DNA from: Alnus glutinosa
Taxonomy: Eukaryota > Streptophyta > Magnoliopsida > Fagales > Betulaceae
Assembly: GCF_958979055.1 (NCBI RefSeq)
Contig: NC_084893.1
Coordinates: forward strand, 26,491,487-26,555,486
Length of the DNA: 64,000 nucleotides
Direction of reading: 5' to 3'
The notes below the pieces were generated by a model. That model had not been told where the DNA came from. It saw nothing but the letters and a program-made list of their open reading frames with translations, and did no database searches. The position numbers and the translations under genes were made by a program. Shown here piece after piece: positions 14,173 to 26,500 of the stretch (positions are counted from its first letter, which is position 1; each line of letters opens with the position of its first letter).

Positions 14173-14884
14173 GGTATTCTAGATTTAATTATCACTTTAT
14201 GAATCCATGCAATAGGTCAGACAAGTTTAGATCGAAACGAAGTTTGACAATTTCATTACTCCTCAACCATCATAACTAAGCCTTGCTCGTCTACTAATGA
14301 GTTGCCAAATCTTAATTCACTCGTTGGAAGGCAATTCTAGAAGTAAAATCACAGTTAATATTTTTATGGTTCTTCCGATCCAGTACTAGTTTAACGCCCA
14401 ACGCAATTGCAACCCATCCATTTTAGGCCTTTCCAGGCCAGCTTCTTGTTTACCATTTAACAAACCAAACAACAAAAATAACCTCAAACGACAGCTACGT
14501 ACGTACCTTTGTCCTTGTCCCCTAGCTCTTCTACTGAGTAATATTGCCAGCCTATTAAATGTTCTATACAAAAATAACCTCATTTCTCTTAAAATTCACA
14601 AATTATTTACCATTTATAGAAAAATTGTAGTGAAATTGATCATGATTTTCCTTTTGACAGTGTATGTCTACCAAGAATGAGCCCACAACCTCCGAATTCG
14701 ACGCTAAAACTAGCGGAAGAAAATTCAGTTGACTCAGTCTTCCAATGTCTCTTCTCTTTTATAACCATTTCACCTCTTACTCTTCCAGGGTTTCCCTCAG
14801 AAATTAACCCCCACTTCCTCCCGTGCCGCGGCCTCATGCGGCCGCTGCTCTCACAAAACCACGAAGCCATTGTTTCAACAAGCA

Positions 14885-17857
14885 ATGGGAACAAAACCAG
14901 GAAATATTATAACTGCATGGCACCATGCATTGCCTTTTTACGTAACATTGTTGTTATTTGTGTTGTTTTATGGAGCTGGGGTTTGTCATTGCCAAGACTA
15001 TGACGAAACCTCCACGCCGGCGGCTCCACCGCCCGAGCAGGACGATTGTAATGGGATTTTTCTCTCGTACACGTTCATTTCGCGCCTGAAAGAGTACCCG
15101 CACTTGAAAAACGTGAGCGCACAGGCATGGGCGTTCAAGGCCCAGGCCATGGTGTTCAATACCGGGGAGGACGAGCTGAATGCGTGGAAGATGTTCATCG
15201 GGTTTCAGCACAAGGAGATACTGGTGTCGGCGAGCGGAGCCGTCTTGGTTGACGCAAGCGATTTTCCGGCTGCAGTCGGGAACGGGACGTACCTTGTAGG
15301 GTCTCCGACGGCAGACTTGATGACCTCGATTGATACGGCGGGGGATCTTAATCAGATTCAGGTGACGATGGAGCTCATTGGGACGCAGTTCGGGGTGAAG
15401 CCCCCGGGTGTGCCGATGCCAAGGACGATTAGGCTTGAGAATGATGGGTATAGGTGTCCGGCACCGCGTCTTCATGGTATGTTTTGTTTGTTTTAAGGTT
15501 TGTATATATATATTTTGTGCATGCAGAAGGCTAGGGGATGAAAAAATATATTGAAAAACTTTTGATAATAACAGATCGAGACAACGATAATTTACATTTT
15601 CTGGACTGGTAGGCTTTAAGTTCTCAATTTCCTGGAAATTGGCAAGAATATTATTTGGGGGAGGATATTTCTTGACTTAAGAGAATCTGAAATGATCCTT
15701 GTTAGACGATTTTCAGGTCCCCGTTATATATTTAGGCTCGAGGGAAACAAAAAATATTTAGAATTATGTTTAAGAAGTTTTAGAAACATATGTTCTTCGG
15801 AATATGGATCGTTTTTGGGATCCATTGCTGGCCTATTGTTTGTTTCATATTTGTGTTGTCTTTCCTGTTTGGGTTTTGCTGTTGGAGAACTCACTCCGTT
15901 TCGTTTGTTTGTTACCTGGTAACCCTTGTCCCATGTCCCATTATTGAGTAGATTTTTTTTTTTCTCGCATATATCAACAGTACTTGAACAGAAGTAAATG
16001 TTTTCATTGGAAAGGTCATATTTGCTTCAAATTTTTCGTTTTAGGTCCCAGAGTTTCTCTAGATAAACCGAGCTAAAATAGTTCCCTTCTCTTCAACCTG
16101 AGAAGATGAAATAGTTAGATAGTGGAATTTAAATATGTGGAAACCAAAATCTATGGACTTATGGGATTTCTTTTTCCATTTCTTTTGCGTTGTTACAAAT
16201 TTTCCTAATCCAATCAAGAGCATTTTATTCTTATTGATATAATTAGTTCTAATTTGTTATTGTTAAAAAGCAAGCATTAATCTTTGGATTATAACATCTT
16301 AATTCGATCAATCCCTGCAACTGAAAAACACAGTAGAGCTGTACATTGGTAGCATGAATTAATTAATTACGAGGTATATATATATCTTTGTACGTACTTA
16401 ATTACTCTTGGCAATTAAATTTGTTTCCAGGGAAGAGTGTGATGTTTGTATGCTGCAAAAGAGATCCAAAATACAAGGCCAAAAAAGCCAAAAAGACCAA
16501 ATTTTTGCCTCGTCAGAACGGCGATCTCTCCTTCACATACGATGTGCTCCAAACCTATGGCGGCAACTATCTCGCCCAAGTCACCATCGACAACAACCAC
16601 CCATTAGGCCGTCTCGATCACTGGAACTTAACCTGGGAGTGGATGAGGGGAGAGTTCATATACAGCATGAGAGGAGCCTACACTCACAGAAAGGACGCCT
16701 CCGCCTGCATCTACGGCCGCGCCACTCAATACTATACAGACTTAGACTTCTCTCAGGTCATGAACTGTGACAAAAAGCCCGTCATTGCTGACCTCCCTCC
16801 CTATCTAGCTAACGATACAAAAGTTGGGAAATTACCATATTGCTGCAGAAACGGCACCATCTTGCCAAAAGTAATGGATGAGAGCAAAGCAAAGTCGATT
16901 TTCCAATTACAAGTGTATAAGCTTCCCCCTGACATGAACCGGACTGCTCTCAATCCGCCACAGAAATGGAGTATCAACGGCGTTCTTAATCCGCAGTACA
17001 AGTGTGGCGCTCCGATCAGAGTTGACCCGACAGAGTTTCCCGACCCGACTGGAATTCAGGCGACAGTTTCTGCCATTGCAAGCTGGCAAGTTGTATGCAA
17101 CATCACCCGTCCGAAGGTTAAGCAATCTCGGTGCTGTCTTTCGTTTTCAGCGTACTATAATGCCAGTGTCATCCCCTGCAACACGTGCGCCTGCGGTTGT
17201 GGAGAGTCAGATACCTGCAATCAGAATGCCCGCGCAATGCTTCTCCCTCCGGAAGCGCTTCTCGTGCCTTTTGTAAACAGAACAGAGAAAGCAAAAGCCT
17301 GGGCAAAAATCAAACACTTTCCTGTACCAAACCCATTGCCTTGTCCGGATAACTGCGGGGTTAGCATCAATTGGCATATTGACACTGATTACAGGAGCGG
17401 ATGGACTGCTCGGATTACGCTCTTCAACTGGGAAGATCTCATTTTTGAGGATTGGTACACTGCAATTCAGATGAAAAACGCTTTCCCCGGTTTTGATAAA
17501 GTATACTCCTTCAATGGTACCAGCTTGCCAGAGATCAACAACACCATCTTCTTCCAAGGCTTAAAGGGTTTGAATTTCTTGATGGGAGAGACAAATGGGA
17601 GTAAAGAGAATGACCCAAGAGTTCCCGGAAAGCAGCAGTCAGTAATTTCTTTCTTAAAGAAACACACGCCTGGCATTAATATACAACGAGGAGATGGATT
17701 TCCGACTAGGGTGCTCTTCAATGGGGAAGAGTGTGCACTTCCTCTGGAAATACCCCGGCCGGGAAATGCAGGGCATCATTCTCGTATTAAATTCCCGGCT
17801 GTCATATTCGTCGCAGTTATGACTTTTGTGCTGATGACAGATCTCTTCCATATATGA
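14885..17857 (+). CDS. COBRA-like GPI-anchored protein, COBL7/10/11 type (2 exons)
   Basis: Exons 14885-15476 and 16431-17857 join in phase to 672 residues, the length of the long COBRA-like subgroup. COBRA proteins sit at the outer plasma membrane and guide cellulose deposition. COBL10 and COBL11 of this subgroup act in pollen tubes. Residues 1-36 form a signal peptide with a hydrophobic core (LPFYVTLLLFVLFYGAGVC). The subgroup's extra N-terminal region follows, then the COBRA domain with the cysteine-rich CCLSFSAYYN near 432 and NTCACGCG after it. The C terminus is a GPI signal: small residues (GNAGHHS), then a hydrophobic tail. Several NxS/T sites are present. The start is the first ATG that gives a full signal peptide. 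Gene order supports orthology to COBL11. Confidence 0.92.
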
Positions 17858-20220
17858 TCATTTGGGGTTTTTTGCATGAAGCCTGAATCAGAGGATGAAT
17901 TAGTACTCTGCTTTTCCTCATATCAAAATTTCTGTCTCAGAAACAGAGGATGCCTATGCACTTGGGCAAATGGCAAATGATGAACGGTGCAACTATGATT
18001 TGAAGGCCTGTTTTACTATCAGTAGGTTCCGAAGGCAGATGGAGAGAATGTAACAAGTTGAAAACAGACATAATGATCGTTATCTGTATGGAATTGTAAC
18101 TACTATTATATAACTATGGATTCACATGGTGTCTGACAGATATTCTCCATTGTACAGTGATGGTTCACTGCATGATTTTTTGTTTCCTAATTCCTAGTAT
18201 GTATACAGTTTGAAACTTTTGGAGGTTTTGGTCTTCTAACTTGTTGATCTCAATCTTTTCATTTAAAAACACTGGAAAATAGGTTGTCTTAGAATATAAA
18301 CGCAACTATGTAGCTCAACTTGCTGGAACCAATATTAAGACCTTGTAGAGTGGACAAGATCCTTGTCTTGGGATATTTATTTATAATTGAGGGGAGCTAA
18401 GTGAAAGGGTTAAGTAGTTTGGGGAGTCACTTGCAACTTTAAAAAATTTGGGGAGGCATGCAATTCAGTTGTAAATTTGAACTTTGAAGGGGGTAATAGT
18501 TTTCGTGTGATATTACAAAAGATAATAACTTCTACAGGGACATGACAGAAACCAAGTCCTTTGTGCCCTCCAATAAGAAAAGAAATTGCCACATTAGCAT
18601 AGAACACAAAAACTGGAAACCAAAAAATAAAAAAATAAAAAATAAAATCTGTTCTTTAAACCCAACTCTTTCCAGCCTCTCCCATGGCTTCCCCACCATC
18701 AAATAGCACAATTATCGAGTGACAACTCTACCTAAGTGTGACCATGGTAGCTCCCTCCCTGCTGAGCATCGTTCATGAGGGCTTGGATGATGAGAAGTGT
18801 ATCTACTCCCTTAAAACCAATCGATCCATAACTTAACACTAACCCCACAAAAAAAATCTAGTAGTATCCAAATTAATGGACAAGCCAATAGTTCAAAGCA
18901 CTTCCCATTGCGAGATTTCCACCTAGCTAGCTCAGGAGGAGCCTTAACCTTTATTCAACCCATCTTATTTTCGGATTATGTACGCTCCAATTTAAACTCT
19001 GAATAGCTCTTCAAGATTCCACACCAATGCAAGCAGAAAATGATAATTATTATTATTATTTTTTTTTTTCCAATATGGTCAACCAAATATATAAGGAATT
19101 TTCGATATCATTTTGTAATGTATTTTTTTTATATTTTTGTTTTAAATATTTTCCTCAAAACAAGAAACAATTCTCAACATTTTTTGCATCATCAATTAGT
19201 GTTTTGATGGTGGGAAGCCATGGGAGAGACTTGGGAGAGTTGGGCTTTGTTGACATTTGTGACACTTAGCTTCATCAAAATACAAATTTGTTGCGATTAA
19301 GCCACCTTTCTGTCATTCTTCTAAAAATATCCCTATTTTTTTTTTGAAAAAAGATAATTAAATTTATAAAAAATAAATAAATTTTGATTAAATACTAAAA
19401 TACATAGATTAAGGTTCAATTAGTATAAAAATAATTTGCATGAAATTATGAATTTTTATTTTAGTTTTTTTTTTTTTAAGAAAATAGGGATATTTTAAAA
19501 AAAATGGATTAATTGCAAGAAAATGGTAGTTTGATAGGTCTACGTGTCACAACTGTCAGTTCATGGGACTTTATAATAATGATTGTTAGTTGAGAGGGCC
19601 AAAGTATATTTAACTCCCCCACCCCCCCTTTATTTTTTTTTTTCAGTGTTTATGTTTATGCTAACGTGACAATTTCTTATTGGATGACCCGAACACTTTT
19701 ATGTCAAACCCTAACCCTCTAATGCCATGTCGGTTTCGTGGGTCGTATAAAAAATTGTCAACTCTCTTTCACTAAAGATTGTTTAGGTAGACTAGGTTTT
19801 CAGGCAAGAGGGTAAAAGAATTTTACTACCTACTGATTGTGCATGCATGGGCTTCAAGTATACTAAGAGTCTAACTAGACTCATTGAAATTGGGACACGT
19901 GGCCGGTGGCCCAATCCCAATGAAATGGTTTATAACTCTTGGTGAAAACTAAATTAGTTGGCTTCCAGATTTTGCAGAGGTTTCTTCATCCCATTAAATC
20001 AGTATCAGCTTGGCATGCCATAAGAGAGATCTACTGGCAAGAAGAGCACATTGGTTCAATTTTGCTATGACTAGAGGTATCATGATTCATGGATAACGAA
20101 AAAAAGGAAAGCCTACGTTTAACTGCAACTACTGTTTAGAAGGATGTGCTACTTACTCCAGTACTACTTCCCAAAAGAAAAGACACAACTCACAAGGTAG
20201 AAATTAAATTCATTTCATTG
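17858..20220. other. Intergenic sequence between convergent COBL and RabGAP genes
   Basis: The COBL 3' untranslated region follows its stop. The RabGAP 3' untranslated region probably enters from the right (below 20557). No other gene is seen. A possible small foldback lies at 19275-19530, with ATATCCCTATTTT near 19328 and its complement near 19482. Confidence 0.45.
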
Positions 20221-20556
20221 ATATCAAATTGAACCGTGTATGAGTTTTCTTTTTGTATTTTTGCAGATTGTTACAAAAAAAGTGCTTACAAAGTAGATTC
20301 GTGTAAGCCCTGCCAAAAAATTGTTTTGGATATACACAAATAATGAGATCATTTTAACATACAAAAATGACTTTTGAGGAAGAATTGTGCTCAAGCAATC
20401 ATACAATTCTGTGCAAGTACATAATTATCTTGCCAAAACAAATCACCAAGTAGGAAACATCCTATTATTTCTTGATTGGCCAAAAAATCGTGTGCTTTCT
20501 CCAAGGCTATGTCTTCTTGGCCTGCGGTATCAATGAATGAACAATGACTTAAGCAA

Positions 20557-23500
20557 TCATACAATGCTGCTCTCTCCACCAGCAGACTTCACTTCTAATG
20601 GAGCAATACACACAGAGCTTGTGCATTGAGGAGAAAAAGTGTACTAAATAAAACATATAAATGCAGGCATAATCTTTTACAAAGTGAATGCAGCAAAGTG
20701 GTTTCATTCCAGCATAATATACATATACATATGTTTTAATAGACTCTGGGACTCTTTCAGAAAGGGTTGATGGTCAGTATGTCCACTAATAAATAAGCCG
20801 CAGAGAGAAAGTTTGTTGGCCATGAAATTCAAAACTAGGGAGCATTCTTATGTTATAACCAAGGTAAATATAGCTACCAAAATGTATGCTAACTACAAAT
20901 AAAGCATCAGAGTGTACTCTTTGACTGATTGGTTTTAATATGTCGCCTTGCAATCCGATCATTTTTCACAATTTTTTTTTAGTGGAGTGTTAAAAACTTT
21001 TGAGGGCTTAATCACTTGCCATGTTTCACTGTTTCTTCTTACTTTCAGGAGAGATTTTAAATCCAAGCCCAAGATTAATAACAAAATCCCAAGAAAAGAA
21101 CGTTACCTTTTTTAAATATTTCTTGTGAAGTTTCATTGCCCCAGAGCAAGCTTTTCTGGCATCTAGATTTCCAGTTATGTCATTCAATATCTGGAAAGGG
21201 TTAAAAACAAAACAAGAGAAGAGAAAAAATGATTTAGAAATAGAAAGGCAAAGTCATAAAGCAACATTCAGCACGAGCCTACTAGACCTGGATAATTAAA
21301 TGTATGGAAAATGCTTCACCAGTACCCAACTACTGTTTCCTCAGGACTTCAAAAATTACATTCTAAAATCATTATTAAGAGAATACAAACATAGCAACTG
21401 AGGGTGCTTCAAAAAATGTTTTGGTAGAAAGAGAAGGGGAATTTTTTCTTTCCTCTTTTTTAACAAGCAAAGAATAAAGAATGTAACTTAAGGTCGTTAC
21501 GTCAATTATACAATTTGAAAGTTATCAACTCATCAAGCTAACCTTGACAACGTCGTCGAGGCCCCGAGCTTCGTGCAGTAGCTTTGAGCTCTTATCTTTT
21601 AAAACACTAGCAACAAGGAAAATGGAGATGGGGAGGGGGGCTTCTGAACTCTTTGCTCTAACTTTCATATTTTCTCTCTCATACTTTCCACATTGACGTA
21701 TTGACTTTGCTTTTCCTTTAGATCCCTCAGCTTTTTCACTAGCTAACTCAGGTTCTTCATACATCGAGTATAAGTCAGGATCATATTCCAGGGCCCACAT
21801 CATCTGTTAAAAGTTCAAACAACCAGAGACCGACTGTTAAGAAAAGTAACAAATAAGTCCAATGTGCAGTTATAACAAAAATAAAAAACCCTGAGGTGTA
21901 CAAGACTTCTTTGATTGATCCCTTCTGCATCATTTGGCATTCAAATTTAGAGGAATTATCAAATAAAAAAACTGATTGACTGGACATTTCTTAAAGCCAC
22001 ACAAATTAGCAATTTTATTGGATGTCATTTGCTATCCCTGGCTCTAATGCAAGTAGTCCCGGTATCGAGTTAAGGGATAAGTCGGGGTCATGGGTAGGCT
22101 TGTCCATAGGTGGGTCTAGGATACGAACCAAGTAACAAAAAAAAAAAAAAATCATATTTTACATTAGTAAGCTAAGGATGACAATAGTTGGGCAGATCCT
22201 ATAGAGATTCATGACTTGGAAGTGAACTCAGAGAATGGGATCCTTTCTCGAATAGATAAGGAGGGTCCAAAATCTTTTTATTTATTTATTTTATTTTATT
22301 CTGCTTTTGATGAAAAAAACATAAAGAGACCAATACTGGTGGCTTCAGGCCATACACATGTTGGGCTTCATTCCTTAATAAATCATCAATATTGTAAGCC
22401 CATGTTGTACTCCACAAATTATACATGGGTAAAGAGGTAAACCTGATCTCCATAAATCATCTTGTGGTACTTTATGAGTAAATGCAATAATTAGATAGAG
22501 GAATTCAAAATTATTCACCAAGGGATCACCCAAACTCATTGGACTTCATATGTTCGAAACTCTCAGTTATGAGATAGGATGTAGACTAGCTAAAGTACAC
22601 TTGATCAATAAAACTTAGACAGAAATATTAGAATAATGATTGAACAAATTGAATCAGTGAAGCATGCATCTACATCTGTGTAAATCACATCTTAAACTAT
22701 ATTTGAACATGCATATGTACAAATGATGTGGAAGGGGAACCAAAGCTCTGAAAATATTGGAAGTTAAGGCGCTAGGCGTAAACGATTTCTCTATGGCGTT
22801 CTTACAAGTTTGCTAGGATGTGTTAAAAGAAGACATTATGAAGGTCTTTTGTGACTTCCATGTTAGTGGTAAGTTTTCAAAAGGAGCCTTAATGCTACAT
22901 TCATTTCCCTCATTCTAAGGATTCCAGGGGCAGTTGATCCCAAAGACTTTCGCCCGATTAGCCTTGTGAGTAGCATTTTCAAAATTATTGCTAAGACTTT
23001 GGCAAACAGGCTAAAGACAGCATTGGAGAAGATTATCTCTAAGTCGCAAAATGCATTATCCAAGGTAGGCAGATCCTAGATCCTGTTCTTATTGCCAATG
23101 CCTTGATAGTATAATAAAATATATGGTGCCGGGTGTACTCTACAAGCTGAACTTAGAAAAAGCCTATGATCATGTTAATTGGGATTTTCTAATGTATATC
23201 CGGAGGAGGAGTGGTTTTGGGGGTAAGTGGTGCTCTTGGATAGCTCATTGTATTTTCACGGTGCGTTATCGGTTTTAGTGAACGGCACTGCCACCGGTTT
23301 TTTTAGTAGCTTCTATGGCTTGAAACAAAGAGACCATCTGTCCCCTTTGTTGGTCATCATTAACACAGGGGACTGTTATTTGGTTTTAGGTAGGGACAGG
23401 GATGGACATCTCTCATCTTCTGTTTGCGGATGATACTATGATTTTTAGTAGGGTTGTCACATATCATCTACGACATTTGTGATGCTATTTTATGTTTTGA

Positions 23501-26500
23501 AGTTGTCTCGGGCTTGAAGGTTAATTTGGCCAAGTCAGTATTGGTTCTTGTGGGTGATGTTGTTGACGTGGATTGATTGGCAGGTATTATGGGTTGTGGA
23601 GTTTCCCTTTTGCCTTTGAAGTATCTTGGTTTTCCATTGGGAGCCTCCTATAATACCAAGTCTATTTGAAACAACGTTATTGAAAAGATAGAGCGCCGCC
23701 TAGCTAGTTGGAAAATGATGTATGGTCTAAGGGTGGTAGGGTTACCTTTATAAAGAGTACACTTTCTAATTTATCTATGTTTTTCATGTCCCTCTTTCCT
23801 CTTCCCACGGTGTTGCAAACTGTATTGAGAAGCTTCAACGTGATTTTCTATGGGGTGGACTAGAAGAAGAGTTCAAATATCACCTAATAAGTTGGTCCAA
23901 GGTTTGTTCTCCAATCTTTGAAGGAGGGTTGGGGGTCCAGAACTTGCTGATGTTCAATCGAGCTCTCTTGGCTACGGTGTTATTTGCATGAGAGAGAGGC
24001 TTGGTAGAGAGTGTGGTAGACACTAAATTTGGCATTTCATGGGGTGAGTGATGTTCTAATGAGCCTCTTGAGATGTATGAGCTGGGTTTATGGAAGAATA
24101 TTAGAAGGGGTAGGGAAAACTTCTTTAGCCATACCAGATTTGAGGTGGAAAATGGAACCAAGGTTAGTTTATGGTATGATCTATGGTGAGGGGATATGGC
24201 TTTTAAGGACACCTTTCCAAATTTATTTGCCATAACGTGTGCGAAAGATGCTTTTGTTGCGCCACACTTGGAGTTTGCGAGTGGCTCCACTTAGTGGAAT
24301 ATAAGCTTTGCTAGAGCGGTTCACGATTGGCAGGTGGATGTCTTTACCTCTTTCTTCAAGGTATTGTATTCAACTAGAGTGATACGAGAAGGTGAAGACA
24401 AGCTTTGGTAGATCCCCTCCAAAAGAGGTTTGTTCATTGTTAGATCCTTCTACAGTGTCTTGGTTCGCAATGATGGCTTACGTTTCCCTTGGAATAGTTT
24501 TTGGCAGATTAAGGTTCCTTTGTGGGTGGCCTTTTTTGCTTGCTTGGTTGGTAGCCCCAAGAAAGATCTTTACCATAGATAATTTGAGAAAAATGGCACG
24601 TCATTACGGTTAATAGGTGTTGTATGTGTAAAAGGACGAGGAGTCAATGGGCCATCATCTTCTACATTGTGAGGTGGTAGGTGCCTTATGGAATGTCTTC
24701 AGTCGATTTAGGTTGTCTTGGGTTATGGCTAGATGAGTAGTCGACTTATATGTGCATTGGTGGACTGCTGACAGCACTCGGAGTATTGTTGTGTGGAAGA
24801 TGGTGTCTTCATGCCTCTTGTGGTGTCTATAGAGGAAAATGAATGATAAATGTTTTGAGGACCGTGAGAGGACTTTGGAGGAGCTTGTATCGTTATTTTT
24901 CTATACTTTAAATTTTTCGACAACAGCTTTTGTTTATCCTCTGGTAATTAGTTACCATGATTTCCTTGCTCTCTCTTCTTCTTCTAGTTAAGTGTTTTCT
25001 TATGTATACTTCTTGTGTACCTAGGGTATGCCTTACTCTTTTCATGATATCTCGATTATTTATTAAATATCTATATATTGGAAGTTAAATTTGGTTTTCA
25101 AGGAATAGTTTCAAGAACTCCAGCCAGCAAATGGACATACATAACATTAAAAATAAATAAATAAAATATGAAGAAGAAGAAGAAGAAGAAGACAACAAAA
25201 AAATATGTAAAAGATACAAAAGAAATTAAATCCTACCTCCCAAAGGTACAATGAGTCACAAAAAGAGAATTCTCTACGGAACAAAACCATGAGCATCCGA
25301 AAAGCAAATAGATAATCACCTCCACCTAGTGTCTCTGTGTTCCATGAGCAAAAGACAGGCTTCGCTATTACTTTCTTTTCTTGAGAATCAAATCAATGGA
25401 TGTTGAAGAATATATATATATATGAATTATCACAAGGGCAATAATCTCAACTGTTGAAATTATAGAATATAGTAACTATTATTAATGACAAATAATAAAC
25501 CGCTAAATGGCCCTTATAGCCGATGACTATATCAACACCAGTTGAACAAGGAAAATCATCATATAAGTTTGTCTAACAGCATACCAATGGTTGAGTTCCT
25601 TTGACAGTGCAGACTTTTAATTCAAAAATGAAGCTAAGGTAAATGCTGCCTTTCCTACTCACCCTTTTTCGTATATTATAAATTAGAAAGAAATATTGGG
25701 GAATGGATCTTAGTTCTTTTCTTTTGGGTGACATATGAAATTCAATAAAAACTACTGACATTTAAAAATTTAGGTATCTAGCAGGATTGTGTTAGCAATA
25801 CTATCACAGAGAAGTTCTTTTTCGTCAAAGAAAACTACAATGAACAATTTTCATAAGATCTTTGCCACCAGCCATGTAGACCAGCAGTGCAATTTGAACA
25901 TTTGAGGATGCCTCCTATGAATGACTCATCCAAGGAAAAATTGATTGAAAATTTCCCCTAACACTCTCTCCATTATTTTCTTAATTCGAATTCCTGATTT
26001 CAATTGCATATAACTTAAGGATGTTCCCTTTTTCTAAGAATTTCTCTTAAGCAAGAGAACTATGATCCATTGTTTTTATTGCCTTTGGGGTTTAGTAGGT
26101 GATGCCAAAGGTGCCAGATGTGTTCTTTAGTTAGCCAGGGCTGTTTGGCCAACACAAAAACAATATCATTTGAAATTATTAGGGAGATTGACACATTAGG
26201 GAGTCTTTTAGTGAGACCATAATATAGCATGTAAGGACATCACTCAATCCAAAAGCTTAAGCATATGAGTTTGGATCCAACTATGCTATATTAACCACTC
26301 ACACTTGTGATATATTTCCAATGTGGGATTCAATCTTTTTACACTCACATGTATACTAAACAATCTCCCCCTCATGTGCAAGTTCATCACCACATTGCTA
26401 CGTTGTGTGCCATGTGGGTTTACCTGCACTATGCACCTTTGCCCTTACTCCAAGGAGTCTTGTTTCTGCCCATGCCATGGGCCTTTGCCCTTGGAGCAGT

